Below, one piece after another: positions 8,180 through 16,079 of a stretch of 34,838 nucleotides of DNA (the stretch's first letter is position 1; the number at the start of each line of letters is the position of its first letter). A program made the position numbers and the translations under genes. The stretch is taken from positions 1 through 34,838 of the forward strand of contig QVQC01000003.1 of the NCBI GenBank assembly GCA_003428585.1. Reading direction: 5' to 3'. Origin of the DNA: Nioella halotolerans. Its GTDB lineage: Bacteria > Pseudomonadota > Alphaproteobacteria > Rhodobacterales > Rhodobacteraceae. The notes under the pieces were generated by a model that was not told the origin of the DNA, made no database searches, and saw only the letters and a list, made by a program, of their open reading frames with translations.

Positions 8180-8899
8180 ATGATCCTCTACCCCGCCATC
8201 GACCTCAAGGACGGACAGGCCGTGCGGCTTTTGAAGGGCGAAATGGACAGCGCAACCGTTTTCAACGACAGCCCGGCCGCGCAGGCGCGCGCCTTTCAGG
8301 ACGCCGGCTGCAACTGGCTGCACCTTGTCGATCTGAACGGCGCTTTCGCGGGCGCGCCGGTCAATGGCGCGGCGGTCGAGGCGATCCTCGCCGCGACGGA
8401 TGTGCCGGTGCAGCTTGGCGGCGGAATCCGCGACATGGACACCATCGCGATGTGGGTCGGCAAAGGCGTCGCGCGCGTGATCCTTGGCACCGTCGCGGTG
8501 GAAAACCCCGATCTGGTGCGCGACGCGGCGCGCGCCTTTCCCGGCAAGGTCGCCGTGGGCATCGACGCGCGGGCCGGCAAGGTGGCCACCAAGGGGTGGG
8601 CCGAGGAAACCGACGTGATGGCCACCGACCTTGCCCGCCGCTTCGAGGATGCGGGCGTGGCCGCCATCATCTACACAGATATCGACCGCGACGGCGCCAT
8701 GGGCGGGCCGAACGTGGCCGCGACCGAGGCCTTGGCGCGCGCGGTCCGGATCCCGGTCATCGCCTCGGGCGGGGTGTCCAGCCTTGCCGACCTCATTGCG
8801 CTGCGCGACACCGGCGCCATCGCGGGCGCCATTTCGGGCCGGGCGCTCTACGACGGGGCGCTCGACCTCGGCGCGGCGCTTGCGGCCTTGACGGGCTGA
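8180..8899 (+). CDS. hisA: ProFAR isomerase (HisA)
   Basis: A 239-residue (beta/alpha)8 barrel enzyme of histidine synthesis that isomerises the ribosyl part of ProFAR to PRFAR. The N-terminal [15 protein letters not shown] carries the catalytic Asp, and the matching half-barrel [14 protein letters not shown] carries the second Asp. Phosphate-binding glycine loops GGGIRDMD and ASGGVSSL are present. The ATG at 8180 is chosen because family members begin M(I)LYPAIDLK; an upstream GTG-type start at 8117 adds non-homologous residues. It must be transcribed either through the antisense DUF2147 gene or from its own promoter. Confidence 0.97.
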   Translation: MILYPAIDLKDGQAVRLLKGEMDSATVFNDSPAAQARAFQDAGCNWLHLVDLNGAFAGAPVNGAAVEAILAATDVPVQLGGGIRDMDTIAMWVGKGVARVILGTVAVENPDLVRDAARAFPGKVAVGIDARAGKVATKGWAEETDVMATDLARRFEDAGVAAIIYTDIDRDGAMGGPNVAATEALARAVRIPVIASGGVSSLADLIALRDTGAIAGAISGRALYDGALDLGAALAALTG

Positions 8900-8903
8900 G
8901 GCG

Positions 8904-9371
8904 TCAGCCGCCCGCCGCCATGCCGGTCAGACGGTCAAGCGCGCCGCCGATCTGTTCGACAACCGCGTCCTCGTCATCGACCCCGTCGAGGTCGCCGAGC
9001 ATGTCCTCGGGGTTTTCATAGGCCAGCCAGACCTGCCCCGCGCCATCGCGGTAGACCAGAACCCGCAGCGGCAGGAACAGCCCGGCCAGCGGGTCGGCCT
9101 GCATCGCCGGGGTGCCGATGCGCGGGTTGCCGAAGATCAGCAATTGCGCGGGGTCGAGCGCCATGTCCACCGACTCGGCGCCCGCCGCGTGATCGACCCG
9201 GGCAAAGACCGTCGCGCCGGCGCCCTCGACCGCCGCGACGAGGGCGTCCATCACGCTGGCGACATCGCCCTCGGCGGTGCGGCGCAGGATATCATCGTCG
9301 GATGCGGCGGCGGGCGTGCCCAGCCCGACCGCGCAGGCGGTTGCGAGTGCGGCGATCGTGTGTGCCTTCAT
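8904..9371 (-). CDS. DUF302 family exported protein
   Basis: A 155-residue protein with an N-terminal signal peptide (KAHTIAALATACAVGLGTPAAAS). It carries a DUF302 domain: VMDALVAAVEGAGATVFARVDHAAGA, then LLIFGNPRIGTPAMQADPLAGLFLPLRVLVYRD and a C-terminal helix. DUF302 proteins form small alpha/beta dimers of unknown biochemical role. Its stop is 4 bp from the hisA stop (convergent). It is the second opposite-strand gene inside the his series. Confidence 0.87.
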   Translation of the reverse strand: MKAHTIAALATACAVGLGTPAAASDDDILRRTAEGDVASVMDALVAAVEGAGATVFARVDHAAGAESVDMALDPAQLLIFGNPRIGTPAMQADPLAGLFLPLRVLVYRDGAGQVWLAYENPEDMLGDLDGVDDEDAVVEQIGGALDRLTGMAAGG

Positions 9372-9461
9372 AGCGGATCCTCCTTCACAAGATGGACGCA
9401 GGCTCTGGCATCACCGGGCAAATGGCCATAAACACCTTCGTGACCAGCCGTGAGTGTGCCG

Positions 9462-10223
9462 ATGCTGAAAACCCGGATCATCCCCTGCCTCGATGTCGCC
9501 GACGGGCGCGTGGTCAAGGGTGTCAATTTCGTCGACCTGCGCGATGCTGGCGACCCGGTCGATGCCGCCCGCGCCTATGACGCGGCGGGCGCGGATGAGC
9601 TGTGTTTCCTCGACATCCACGCCACGCATGAAAACCGCGGCACGATGTATGATCTTGCCACGCGCACGGCGGAACAGTGTTTCATGCCGCTGACCATCGG
9701 CGGCGGGGTCCGCACGGTGGAGGATGTGCGCAACCTGCTGCTGGCCGGCGCCGACAAGGTCAGCTTCAACTCGGCAGCCGTCGCCGACCCCGACGTGGTG
9801 GCGCGAGCAGCCGACAAGTTCGGGTCGCAATGCATCGTCGTGGCCATCGACGCCAAGACCGTCAGCCCCGGCAAGTGGGAAATCTTCACCCATGGCGGGC
9901 GCAAGCCCACCGGCATCGACGCGGTGGACTTCGCGCGCACGGTCGTGGCCAAGGGCGCGGGCGAGATCCTGCTGACCTCGATGGACCGCGACGGCACGCG
10001 GGCGGGCTTCAACCTGCCGCTGACGCGGGCCATTTCCGAGGCCGTATCCGTGCCGGTGATCGCATCGGGCGGGGTCGGCACGCTCGACCACCTTGTCGAG
10101 GGCGTGACCGAGGGCGGCGCCTCGGCGGTGCTGGCCGCCTCGATCTTCCATTTCGGCGATTACAGCATTGCCGAGGCCAAGGCCCACATGGCCGCCGCCG
10201 GAATACCGATGAGGATGGCATGA
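9462..10223 (+). CDS. hisF: Imidazole glycerol phosphate synthase, cyclase subunit (HisF)
   Basis: A 253-residue (beta/alpha)8 barrel that uses ammonia from HisH to turn PRFAR into imidazole glycerol phosphate and AICAR. Catalytic Asp residues sit in [16 protein letters not shown] (N terminus) and [15 protein letters not shown] (second half). The phosphate loops [10 protein letters not shown] and [11 protein letters not shown] are visible. The ATG at 9462 ([11 protein letters not shown]) is preferred over the GTG at 9450. The stop overlaps the hisE start by 4 bp (ATGA). Confidence 0.97.
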   Translation: MLKTRIIPCLDVADGRVVKGVNFVDLRDAGDPVDAARAYDAAGADELCFLDIHATHENRGTMYDLATRTAEQCFMPLTIGGGVRTVEDVRNLLLAGADKVSFNSAAVADPDVVARAADKFGSQCIVVAIDAKTVSPGKWEIFTHGGRKPTGIDAVDFARTVVAKGAGEILLTSMDRDGTRAGFNLPLTRAISEAVSVPVIASGGVGTLDHLVEGVTEGGASAVLAASIFHFGDYSIAEAKAHMAAAGIPMRMA

Positions 10224-10528
10224 CCGCGCTCACCCGCCTTGCCGACACGATAGAGGCCCGCAAGGGCGCCGATCCCGAAACCAGCTGGACCGCGAAGCTG
10301 CTGGCCAAGGGGCCGGAAAAGGCGGCGGAGAAGTTCGGGGAAGAAGCCGTCGAAGCCATCATCGAGGCGGTGAAGGGCGACCGCGGGCGCCTGACCGCCG
10401 AGGCCGCGGATGTGCTCTATCACCTGCTGGTCATGCTGGCCGCCCGCGACGTGACGCTAGGGGACGTGCTGGCCGAACTGGAGCGGCGCGAGGGCACCTC
10501 CGGCATCGCGGAAAAGGCGGGGCGTTAG
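10220..10528 (+). CDS. hisE: Phosphoribosyl-ATP pyrophosphatase (HisE)
   Basis: A 102-residue MazG-like all-alpha enzyme catalysing the second step of histidine synthesis (PR-ATP to PR-AMP). The metal-binding motif [12 protein letters not shown] and the downstream [13 protein letters not shown] are intact. It starts by a 4-bp ATGA overlap with hisF and ends the his block. A small hairpin, CGGGT-TCG-ACCCG, lies 4 bp after the stop at 10532-10544; it may be a weak bidirectional terminator against the converging gene. Confidence 0.96.
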   Translation: MTALTRLADTIEARKGADPETSWTAKLLAKGPEKAAEKFGEEAVEAIIEAVKGDRGRLTAEAADVLYHLLVMLAARDVTLGDVLAELERREGTSGIAEKAGR

Positions 10529-10553
10529 CAACGGGTTCGACCCGGTTTCACGT

Positions 10554-11027
10554 TCAGAGCCTTGAGCTTATGATACCGGTGTTGAACCCGCCCATGCGCA
10601 ACTCGCCGAAAAGGCGCTGATACTCGATCTTCGGGCAACGGTTCTGGATCACCTGCACGCCGCACGCCTCGGCCTTCGCCGCCGCCTCTTCGTGTTGCAC
10701 CCCGATCTGCATCCAGATCGTCTTGAGGCCGGGAAACTGCACCAAGGCCTCGTCGACAATGGCCGGCACCGCCTCGGACCGGCGGAAGATATCGACCATG
10801 TCGACGCGATCCACGATATCCGACAGCGCGGCGACCACGGGTTCCCCGAACAGCGTCTTGCCTGCATGCCCCGGGTTGACCGGGATCACGCGAAACCCCT
10901 TGAGCGAGAGGTAACGCCCCACGTAATGCGACGGCCGGACCGGGTTGGGCGACACGCCCACGCAGGCGATGGTCTTCGTTTCGCGCAGAATCTGGCGCAG
11001 CAGCGGCTCGGAGGGATTTGTCGTCAT
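10554..11027 (-). CDS. CoA-binding domain protein (YccU-like)
   Basis: A 157-residue single-domain Rossmann protein of the CoA-binding family. It has TKTIACVGVSPNPVRPSHYVGRYL (nucleotide-binding loop), FRVIPVNPGHAGKTLFGE, VDIFRRSEAVPAIVDEAL and the C-terminal QNRCPKIEYQRLFGELRMGG. The ATG at 11027 fits the family and follows GGAAGGG; a longer frame to 11126 adds unlikely residues and crosses a terminator. It probably binds CoA or a related nucleotide; its physiological role is unknown. A strong terminator lies 20 bp before its start, so its expression may depend on read-through. Confidence 0.88.
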   Translation of the reverse strand: MTTNPSEPLLRQILRETKTIACVGVSPNPVRPSHYVGRYLSLKGFRVIPVNPGHAGKTLFGEPVVAALSDIVDRVDMVDIFRRSEAVPAIVDEALVQFPGLKTIWMQIGVQHEEAAAKAEACGVQVIQNRCPKIEYQRLFGELRMGGFNTGIISSRL

Positions 11028-11047
11028 GGCCCTTCCGATACCACATG

Positions 11048-11082
11048 AAAAAAGCGCCCGCAGCGGAAAAAGCCGCGGGCGC
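11048..11082 (-). terminator. Strong intrinsic terminator (minus strand)
   Basis: The 8-bp perfect stem GCGCCCGC (11054-11061) / GCGGGCGC (11075-11082) encloses a 13-nt loop. On the minus strand it is followed by six T residues (11053-11048). This is the clearest Rho-independent terminator in the window. It lies 20 bp upstream of the CoA-binding gene start and about 140 bp beyond the stop of the zinc-ribbon gene. Confidence 0.85.
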
Positions 11083-11137
11083 AAGTCTTGGAACGAGGGA
11101 CAGTGATGGGCGCTCCGGTGTTCCAAACCGTGCGCCT
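11048..11137 (-). ncRNA. Candidate small RNA or attenuator leader of about 90 nt
   Basis: A minus-strand promoter-like extended -10 (TGCTAAATT, with TAAATT at 11144-11149) lies in an AT-rich patch. It would start a transcript near 11137. The predicted RNA folds through TTGGAAC (11088-11094) pairing with GTTCCAA (11120-11126). It ends at the strong terminator above. No ORF of note is inside. It could be a free small RNA, the 3' end of the rlmB/zinc-ribbon transcript, or an attenuator leader for the CoA-binding gene, which begins 20 bp after the T tract. No clear -35 was found, so this remains a prediction. Confidence 0.4.
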
Positions 11138-11223
11138 AGTGATAATTTAGCAACTCTTTCTGGTTTTTAAAGGGGCGACACGAAACCGTGATTGTATTTT
11201 TCCGAAACGCTCTGTCGCCGAGG

Positions 11224-11544
11224 TTAGTCAAATATATCCTCCACCGCGTCGAAAGCTTCCGACAAGGCGCGCGCCCATAGCGGCTTGCGGCGCTTGTTTT
11301 TCTTGGATTTCTTCTTGCACCGCCGCGCCCCGGTCGGCCCATCTGCCCACGGGTTGCGGACGGCGTCGGTGCGCGCCTGACGGTGTGGCACGGAACGCGG
11401 TTTCGACTTGTCCTGTTTCAGCGCCTTCATCTCGTGCAGCGGCGCCCCGCAGCGGCCACAGGCCAGTTCGTGGCCGTGGCGCGCGGTCAGCGTCAGCGCC
11501 CTGCGCGAACCGCAATAGCAACAGGTGGCGATCTTCGGGGTCAT
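11224..11544 (-). CDS. Small zinc-ribbon protein
   Basis: A 106-residue protein. The N terminus carries a four-cysteine zinc ribbon: Cys8/Cys11 (CCYCG) and Cys29/Cys32 (CGRCG). A strongly basic middle follows (RRCKKKSKKNKRRK, about residues 74-87), then an acidic C-terminal tail (DAVEDIFD). The ATG at 11544 overlaps the rlmB stop by 4 bp (ATGA), so it is translationally coupled to the rRNA methyltransferase. The basic stretch suggests nucleic-acid or ribosome contact. I do not recognise a named family, and no function is assigned. Confidence 0.75.
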   Translation of the reverse strand: MTPKIATCCYCGSRRALTLTARHGHELACGRCGAPLHEMKALKQDKSKPRSVPHRQARTDAVRNPWADGPTGARRCKKKSKKNKRRKPLWARALSEAFDAVEDIFD

Positions 11545-12332
11545 GACGTTCCTTTTGCGGGCCTCGTCATCGCATATAGGGACACCGCCGCCGCGTTCGA
11601 GACGTTGAGCGACCCGAAATCGCCCGCGAAGGGAATGCGCACCAGATGATCGCACAACTCGCGCGTCCGGGCGCGCAGCCCCGGCCCCTCGGCCCCCAGC
11701 ACAAGCGCGACGGGCCGGTCGGCCAGCGCCGGGGCAAGCGCATCGATCACCTCCGCCCCTTCGCCCGCGAGACCAAGGATCGTGTAGCCCATCCGGCGCA
11801 GTTCCTGCATCGCGTCGCCAAGGTTGCCGACCCGCAGGTAAGGCTGGCGTTCCAGCGCGCCCGAGGCGGTCTTCGCCAACGCCCCGGTTTCGGGCGCGGC
11901 ATGGCGATGCGGCGCGATGACGGCGCGCGCCCCGAATACCTCTGCCGAGCGCAGGATCGCGCCCACGTTATGCGGGTCCGACACCCGGTCGAGCAGAACG
12001 AGCCGCGGCGCGCCCTGCCCCGGTTCGCACGCGTCATCCAGCCGCCCCCAATCGAGCGCCCGCACCTCCAGCGCCGCCCCCTGGTGCACCGACCCGGGGT
12101 CGAGCGGCACGGGAAACTTGCGCGGATCGGCCAGCTCCGGCGTGACACCGCTGTCAGCAATGGCATCGGCCAGCTTGTCGGCGGCGTTCTTCGTGACCAC
12201 CAGCCGCAGCTTGTCCCGCGCGGGGTTGACCAGCGCATCGCGCACCGCGTGCAGCCCGAACAGCCACAGCGTTTCCGCCGCCGCGGCACGCTTGGCGCGT
12301 TCCTTGTCGATCACCCAGGCCGGTTTTTTCAT
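11541..12332 (-). CDS. rlmB: TrmH/RlmB-type 23S rRNA (guanosine 2'-O) methyltransferase
   Basis: A 263-residue SPOUT-fold methyltransferase. An N-terminal substrate-binding domain (LWLFGLHAVRDALVNPARDKLRLVVT) is followed by the three SPOUT motifs: LLDRVSDPHNVGAILRSA, VALVLGAEGPGLRARTRELCD, and the knot region IPFAGDFGSLNVSNAAAVSLYA. It transfers methyl from SAM to a ribose 2'-OH in 23S rRNA. Target G2251 is inferred from the family, and a tRNA target cannot be excluded. The ATG at 12332 matches family starts. It lies next to tRNA-Tyr, which is on the other strand. Confidence 0.9.
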   Translation of the reverse strand: MKKPAWVIDKERAKRAAAAETLWLFGLHAVRDALVNPARDKLRLVVTKNAADKLADAIADSGVTPELADPRKFPVPLDPGSVHQGAALEVRALDWGRLDDACEPGQGAPRLVLLDRVSDPHNVGAILRSAEVFGARAVIAPHRHAAPETGALAKTASGALERQPYLRVGNLGDAMQELRRMGYTILGLAGEGAEVIDALAPALADRPVALVLGAEGPGLRARTRELCDHLVRIPFAGDFGSLNVSNAAAVSLYAMTRPAKGTS

Positions 12333-12464
12333 GGTCGCGCCTCCTTTGCCGGCACCTAGGCCGCGGGCCCCCGCAAAGGCAAGCCCCGGGCCCGGATTTT
12401 CGTCTTGACGCCCCCGGTCACGCGGATTATCCCCTGCCGGCATTCGGTGGAAGCATCGATGCAA

Positions 12465-12548
12465 GGGCGACGAGCTGCAAGGTGCGGCAGCGGACTGTAA
12501 CTCCGCCGGGGAGACCCATGCCAGGTTCGATTCCTGGGTCGCCCACCA
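12465..12548 (+). tRNA. tRNA-Tyr (anticodon GTA)
   Basis: A class II tRNA of 84 nt. Acceptor stem GGGCGAC (12465-12471) pairs with GTCGCCC (12538-12544), A12545 is the discriminator, and CCA is encoded at 12546-12548. The anticodon stem GCGGA/TCCGC encloses the loop CTGTAAC, with anticodon GTA. A variable arm (GGG-GAGA-CCC) precedes the T arm CCAGG-TTCGATT-CCTGG. The long variable arm and GTA anticodon agree with bacterial tRNA-Tyr. Confidence 0.92.
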
Positions 12549-12737
12549 TCCCCCGAAAGACCACGCGCCACCGGAAACTGGGCGACCTGCAACCCGGGTT
12601 TGTCAGGCAGTGCATTGGATTCGCTGTTGGTTGCGTCGCGGATGCTGGCGCGCCGGATTTTCCGCCGGTGCAGGATGGCAAAGCACCGTTCGCGCGGCTA
12701 GACTGTCACCAAACCATCCAAACGGGGCGAGAGCAGG

Positions 12738-13727
12738 ATGCCCGACCACCCATTCAACGTCGTCGTCGTTGGCCAAGGCGGGCGGCTGCAATACGAGGCC
12801 GCGCTTTTCGCCGCCAGCTTCCGTGCCATGACCCCCGACTTTGCCGGGCGGCTGATCATCGCCGAACCGCAACCCGGCCCGCTTTGGAAGGCCGATCCGC
12901 GCATGAAAGATGGCGCGGTGCGCGACCTGCTGGCACAGATGGGGGCCGAGATCCTGCCCTTTGAAAGCCGCCATTTCGGGCAGGATTACCCCTATGGCAA
13001 CAAGATCGAGATGCTCACCGCCTTGCCGAAGGGCGAACCGTTCCTGTTCTTCGATACCGACACGCTGATCACCGGCGACCTGACGGAGCTGCCGCTCGAT
13101 TTCGATCGCCCCTCGGCCAGCCGCAAGGTCGAAGGCACGTGGCCGCAGATAGAGCTTTACGGGCCGGGCTATACCGCGATCTGGAAATCGCTTTACGATC
13201 GCTTCGGGCTGGATTTCGAAAGCTCTCTGGACCTGACGCAACCGGATGAATACTGGCGCCGCTACCTCTATTTCAACGCCGGTTTCTTCTACTTCCGCTG
13301 CCCGCATGAATTCGGTTCCCGGTTTCTCGAATACGCGACCAGCATCCGCGACACCCCGCCACCGGAACTGGTCTGCCAGACGCTTACCCCCTGGCTCGAC
13401 CAGGTGGCGCTGCCGCTGGTGATCCATTCCTTCGGCGGCGGGCGCGACGCATTGGCGCCGGGCTGGCTCGACGGGTCGCATTCTTGCCATTACCGGCTGA
13501 TGCCACTGCTTTACGCGCGCGAGGATCAGCGCGTGGTGGACCTTCTGCAAGAGGTCGCCGCGCCGAACAAGGTCAAGAAGGTGCTGAAGGGCTACGAACC
13601 GTTCCTGCGCATGATCTACCAGAACAAGGGCGCCCGCGCGCGGGCGCTGTTCGACCGCGACAACCTGCCCCGCAAGGAACAGGCGATCCGCAACCGGCTC
13701 AAGCGCGAAAAGCTCTGGCTGCGGTAG
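12738..13727 (+). CDS. Glycosyltransferase-like protein with a DxD motif
   Basis: A 329-residue soluble protein. The N terminus (HPFNVVVVGQGGRLQYEAALFAASF) resembles a GT-A-type nucleotide-sugar fold, and FLFFDTDTLITGDL (DTD at 106-108) is the metal/nucleotide-sugar-binding DxD motif. FNAGFFYFRCP and the aromatic-rich middle fit an acceptor domain. The C-terminal 60 residues are basic. It starts 189 bp after tRNA-Tyr. No biosynthetic partners are beside it, so donor and acceptor are unknown. I recognise the fold type, not the exact family. Confidence 0.72.
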   Translation: MPDHPFNVVVVGQGGRLQYEAALFAASFRAMTPDFAGRLIIAEPQPGPLWKADPRMKDGAVRDLLAQMGAEILPFESRHFGQDYPYGNKIEMLTALPKGEPFLFFDTDTLITGDLTELPLDFDRPSASRKVEGTWPQIELYGPGYTAIWKSLYDRFGLDFESSLDLTQPDEYWRRYLYFNAGFFYFRCPHEFGSRFLEYATSIRDTPPPELVCQTLTPWLDQVALPLVIHSFGGGRDALAPGWLDGSHSCHYRLMPLLYAREDQRVVDLLQEVAAPNKVKKVLKGYEPFLRMIYQNKGARARALFDRDNLPRKEQAIRNRLKREKLWLR

Positions 13728-13903
13728 CGCGCCGGGTCCGGGCCGCGGCGTCCCGCGGCTGCATGACCCCGGTTGACACCGGGCAGGCATGGCCAGATCG
13801 CCAGCCCATGCACCGATATTCGTGTGCACTCACACTGCCCACGGGGGGCGATCCATTCCGCGCGACCGTTCTTCGCGCGATGCATCCACGCCCGCCGGGC
13901 AGG

Positions 13904-15169
13904 TCACCCGGCGGTGGCGGATTCTTCTTTCTTGCGATCCGTGTAGATCAGCAGCGGCTGCGCGTCGGAGGTCACCGCCTCCTCGTTCACCACGACCTCC
14001 TCGACGCCCTCGGTGCCGGGCAACTCGTACATGGTGTCGAGCAGGATATCCTCGAGGATGGAGCGGAGCCCGCGCGCACCAGTCTTGCGCTCGATCGCCC
14101 GCTTGGCGATCGCGGTGAGCGCATCGTCGGTGAACTTGAGCTTGGCTTCCTCCAGTTCGAACAGGCGCTGGTACTGCTTGACCAGCGCGTTCTTGGGCTG
14201 GGTCAGGATGGTCACCAGCGCGTCCTCATCCAGATCTTCCAGCGTCGCGATCACCGGCAGGCGGCCGACGAATTCCGGGATCAGGCCGAATTTCAGCAGG
14301 TCCTCGGGTTCCAGCCCCTTGAGCTGTTCACCGATGCCCTTCTCGCTTTCGTCGCGCACATCGGCGCCGAACCCCATGGCAGACCCCTTGCCGCGCTGCG
14401 CGATGATCTTGTCGAGACCGGCGAACGCACCGCCGCAAATGAACAGGATATTGGTGGTGTCCACCTGCAGAAATTCCTGCTGCGGATGCTTGCGCCCGCC
14501 CTGCGGCGGCACGGAGGCGACGGTGCCTTCCATGATCTTCAGAAGCGCCTGCTGCACCCCCTCGCCCGACACGTCACGGGTGATGCTGGGGTTGTCGGAC
14601 TTGCGGGTAATCTTGTCGACCTCGTCGATATAGACGATGCCGCGCTGCGCCCGGTCCACGTTGTATTCGGACGCCTGGAGAAGCTTGAGAATGATGTTCT
14701 CCACGTCCTCGCCCACGTAGCCCGCTTCGGTCAGCGTGGTCGCATCGGCCATGGTGAAAGGCACATCGAGGATGCGCGCCAGCGTCTGCGCCAGCAGCGT
14801 CTTGCCGCAGCCGGTCGGGCCGACCAGCATGATGTTCGACTTGGCCAGTTCAAGGTCGGTCTTGTCGGCGTGGTTGAGCCGCTTGTAATGGTTGTGGACG
14901 GCGACCGAGAGCACCCGCTTGGCATGCAGCTGGCCGATCACGTAATCGTCAAGAACCTCGCAGATATCCTTCGGCGACGGCACGCCCTCGGAGGATTTCA
15001 GCCCGGCCGACTTCGTTTCCTCGCGGATGATGTCCATGCAGAGTTCGACGCATTCGTCGCAGATGAACACGGTCGGTCCGGCGATGAGCTTGCGCACCTC
15101 GTGCTGGCTCTTGCCGCAGAAACTGCAGTAGAGCGTGTTCTTCGAGTCGCCGCCGGATGAATTCGCCAT
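13904..15169 (-). CDS. clpX: ATP-dependent Clp protease ATP-binding subunit ClpX
   Basis: A 421-residue AAA+ unfoldase. The N-terminal zinc-binding domain has Cys15, Cys18, Cys37 and Cys40 (CSFC and CDEC). Walker A is GPTGCGKT (117-124), Walker B is IVYIDEVD (178-185), followed by the conserved [18 protein letters not shown] and a C-terminal AAA+ lid. It recognises tagged substrates, unfolds them and feeds them to ClpP. It lies 180 bp downstream of clpP on the same strand. A GC hairpin (13892-13914) spans its stop codon but has no T tract. Confidence 0.98.
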   Translation of the reverse strand: MANSSGGDSKNTLYCSFCGKSQHEVRKLIAGPTVFICDECVELCMDIIREETKSAGLKSSEGVPSPKDICEVLDDYVIGQLHAKRVLSVAVHNHYKRLNHADKTDLELAKSNIMLVGPTGCGKTLLAQTLARILDVPFTMADATTLTEAGYVGEDVENIILKLLQASEYNVDRAQRGIVYIDEVDKITRKSDNPSITRDVSGEGVQQALLKIMEGTVASVPPQGGRKHPQQEFLQVDTTNILFICGGAFAGLDKIIAQRGKGSAMGFGADVRDESEKGIGEQLKGLEPEDLLKFGLIPEFVGRLPVIATLEDLDEDALVTILTQPKNALVKQYQRLFELEEAKLKFTDDALTAIAKRAIERKTGARGLRSILEDILLDTMYELPGTEGVEEVVVNEEAVTSDAQPLLIYTDRKKEESATAG

Positions 15170-15303
15170 ATCGTCTTACCTCAACGGTTTTTTCGCGCTG
15201 CCGACCGGGTGAAAGTCCCCCTGATCAGCATTGGTTCCGCCCAGCCTAAAGCAGGCAAAACGGGTCCACAACGTCAAAATCTTCGGGCATCGTGCCGAAG
15301 ACC

Positions 15304-15348
15304 GGGCCGCGCGGGCGGGGCCAGCACGGCCCGCGCGGCCCTGTTTTT
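15304..15348 (+). terminator. Perfect 13-bp hairpin between clpP and clpX
   Basis: GGGCCGCGCGGGC (15304-15316) and GCCCGCGCGGCCC (15329-15341) form a perfect 13-bp stem with a 12-nt loop. On the plus strand it is followed by TGTTTTT, the layout of an intrinsic terminator. On the minus strand, along which clpP and clpX are read, the T tract is missing. There it may act as a partial terminator or a processing/stability hairpin that sets the clpP:clpX ratio. Confidence 0.6.
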
Positions 15349-15349
15349 C

Positions 15350-15973
15350 CTACCCTTCAAGCGCCGCGCGGTTTTCGACGATATCGTCGATCAGCCCCCA
15401 CTCCTTTGCCTGCTCGGGGTCCATGAAATTGTCCCGCTCCAGCGCGTCGACCACGTTTTCAAGGGTCTGGCCGGTATGCTTGACATAGATCTGGTTAAGG
15501 CGGTCTTTCAGCTTCTGGGTTTCCTTGGCGTGGATCATGATATCCGTCGCCTGCCCCTGGTAGCCGCCCGACGGCTGGTGCACCATGATCCGGCTGTTGG
15601 GCAGCGAAAACCGCATCCCCGGCGAGCCCGCGGCCAGCAGGAGCGACCCCATGGAGGCCGCCTGCCCCACCACAAGCGTCGAGACTTTGGGCTTGATGTA
15701 TTGCATCGTGTCGTAGATCGACAGGCCCGAGGTGACGACACCGCCGGGGCTGTTGATATACATGCTGATGTCTTTGGAGGGGTTTTCCGCCTCGAGGTGC
15801 AACAACTGCGCGACGATCAGCGAACTCATGCCGTCATGCACCGGCCCGCTGAGGAAGATGATCCGCTCCTTCAGCAGGCGCGAGAAGATGTCGTAGGCGC
15901 GCTCGCCGCGGCTGGTCTGTTCGACCACCATCGGGACCAGCGTATTCATGTATGTTTCATATGGGTCTTGCAT
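15350..15973 (-). CDS. clpP: ATP-dependent Clp protease proteolytic subunit ClpP
   Basis: A 207-residue serine peptidase that assembles into the tetradecameric Clp chamber. The catalytic triad is Ser107 ([11 protein letters not shown]), His132 ([10 protein letters not shown]) and Asp181 ([11 protein letters not shown]). Length and N terminus ([19 protein letters not shown]) are typical of alphaproteobacterial ClpP. clpX is next downstream on the same strand. Confidence 0.98.
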   Translation of the reverse strand: MQDPYETYMNTLVPMVVEQTSRGERAYDIFSRLLKERIIFLSGPVHDGMSSLIVAQLLHLEAENPSKDISMYINSPGGVVTSGLSIYDTMQYIKPKVSTLVVGQAASMGSLLLAAGSPGMRFSLPNSRIMVHQPSGGYQGQATDIMIHAKETQKLKDRLNQIYVKHTGQTLENVVDALERDNFMDPEQAKEWGLIDDIVENRAALEG

Positions 15974-16079
15974 CGGGCCTGCCTCAGGTAGGGTTTACTC
16001 GCTCGGGGCGAAGGGTATGGCCGCCCCACGGGGACTGCAAGGGGGGCTGGCCGGAGAATTAGACGCGTGGCCGCCGGGG

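Noticed and set aside
9411..10187. Long open frame of 258 codons on the strand opposite hisF
   Set aside because: hisF is unmistakable on the plus strand. The opposite frame is a shadow caused by high GC content and has no recognisable domain.
10532..10544. Hairpin CGGGT-TCG-ACCCG as terminator of hisE
   Set aside because: Only 5 bp of stem and a poor T tract; mentioned with hisE but not listed as a terminator.
13742..13759. GCCGCGG-CGTC-CCGCGGC hairpin after the glycosyltransferase-like gene
   Set aside because: Good stem but no T tract; in DNA this rich in GC such stems arise often by chance.
13892..13914. Hairpin over the clpX stop codon as terminator
   Set aside because: The 8-bp stem is real, but no T run follows on the minus strand, so termination is not supported.
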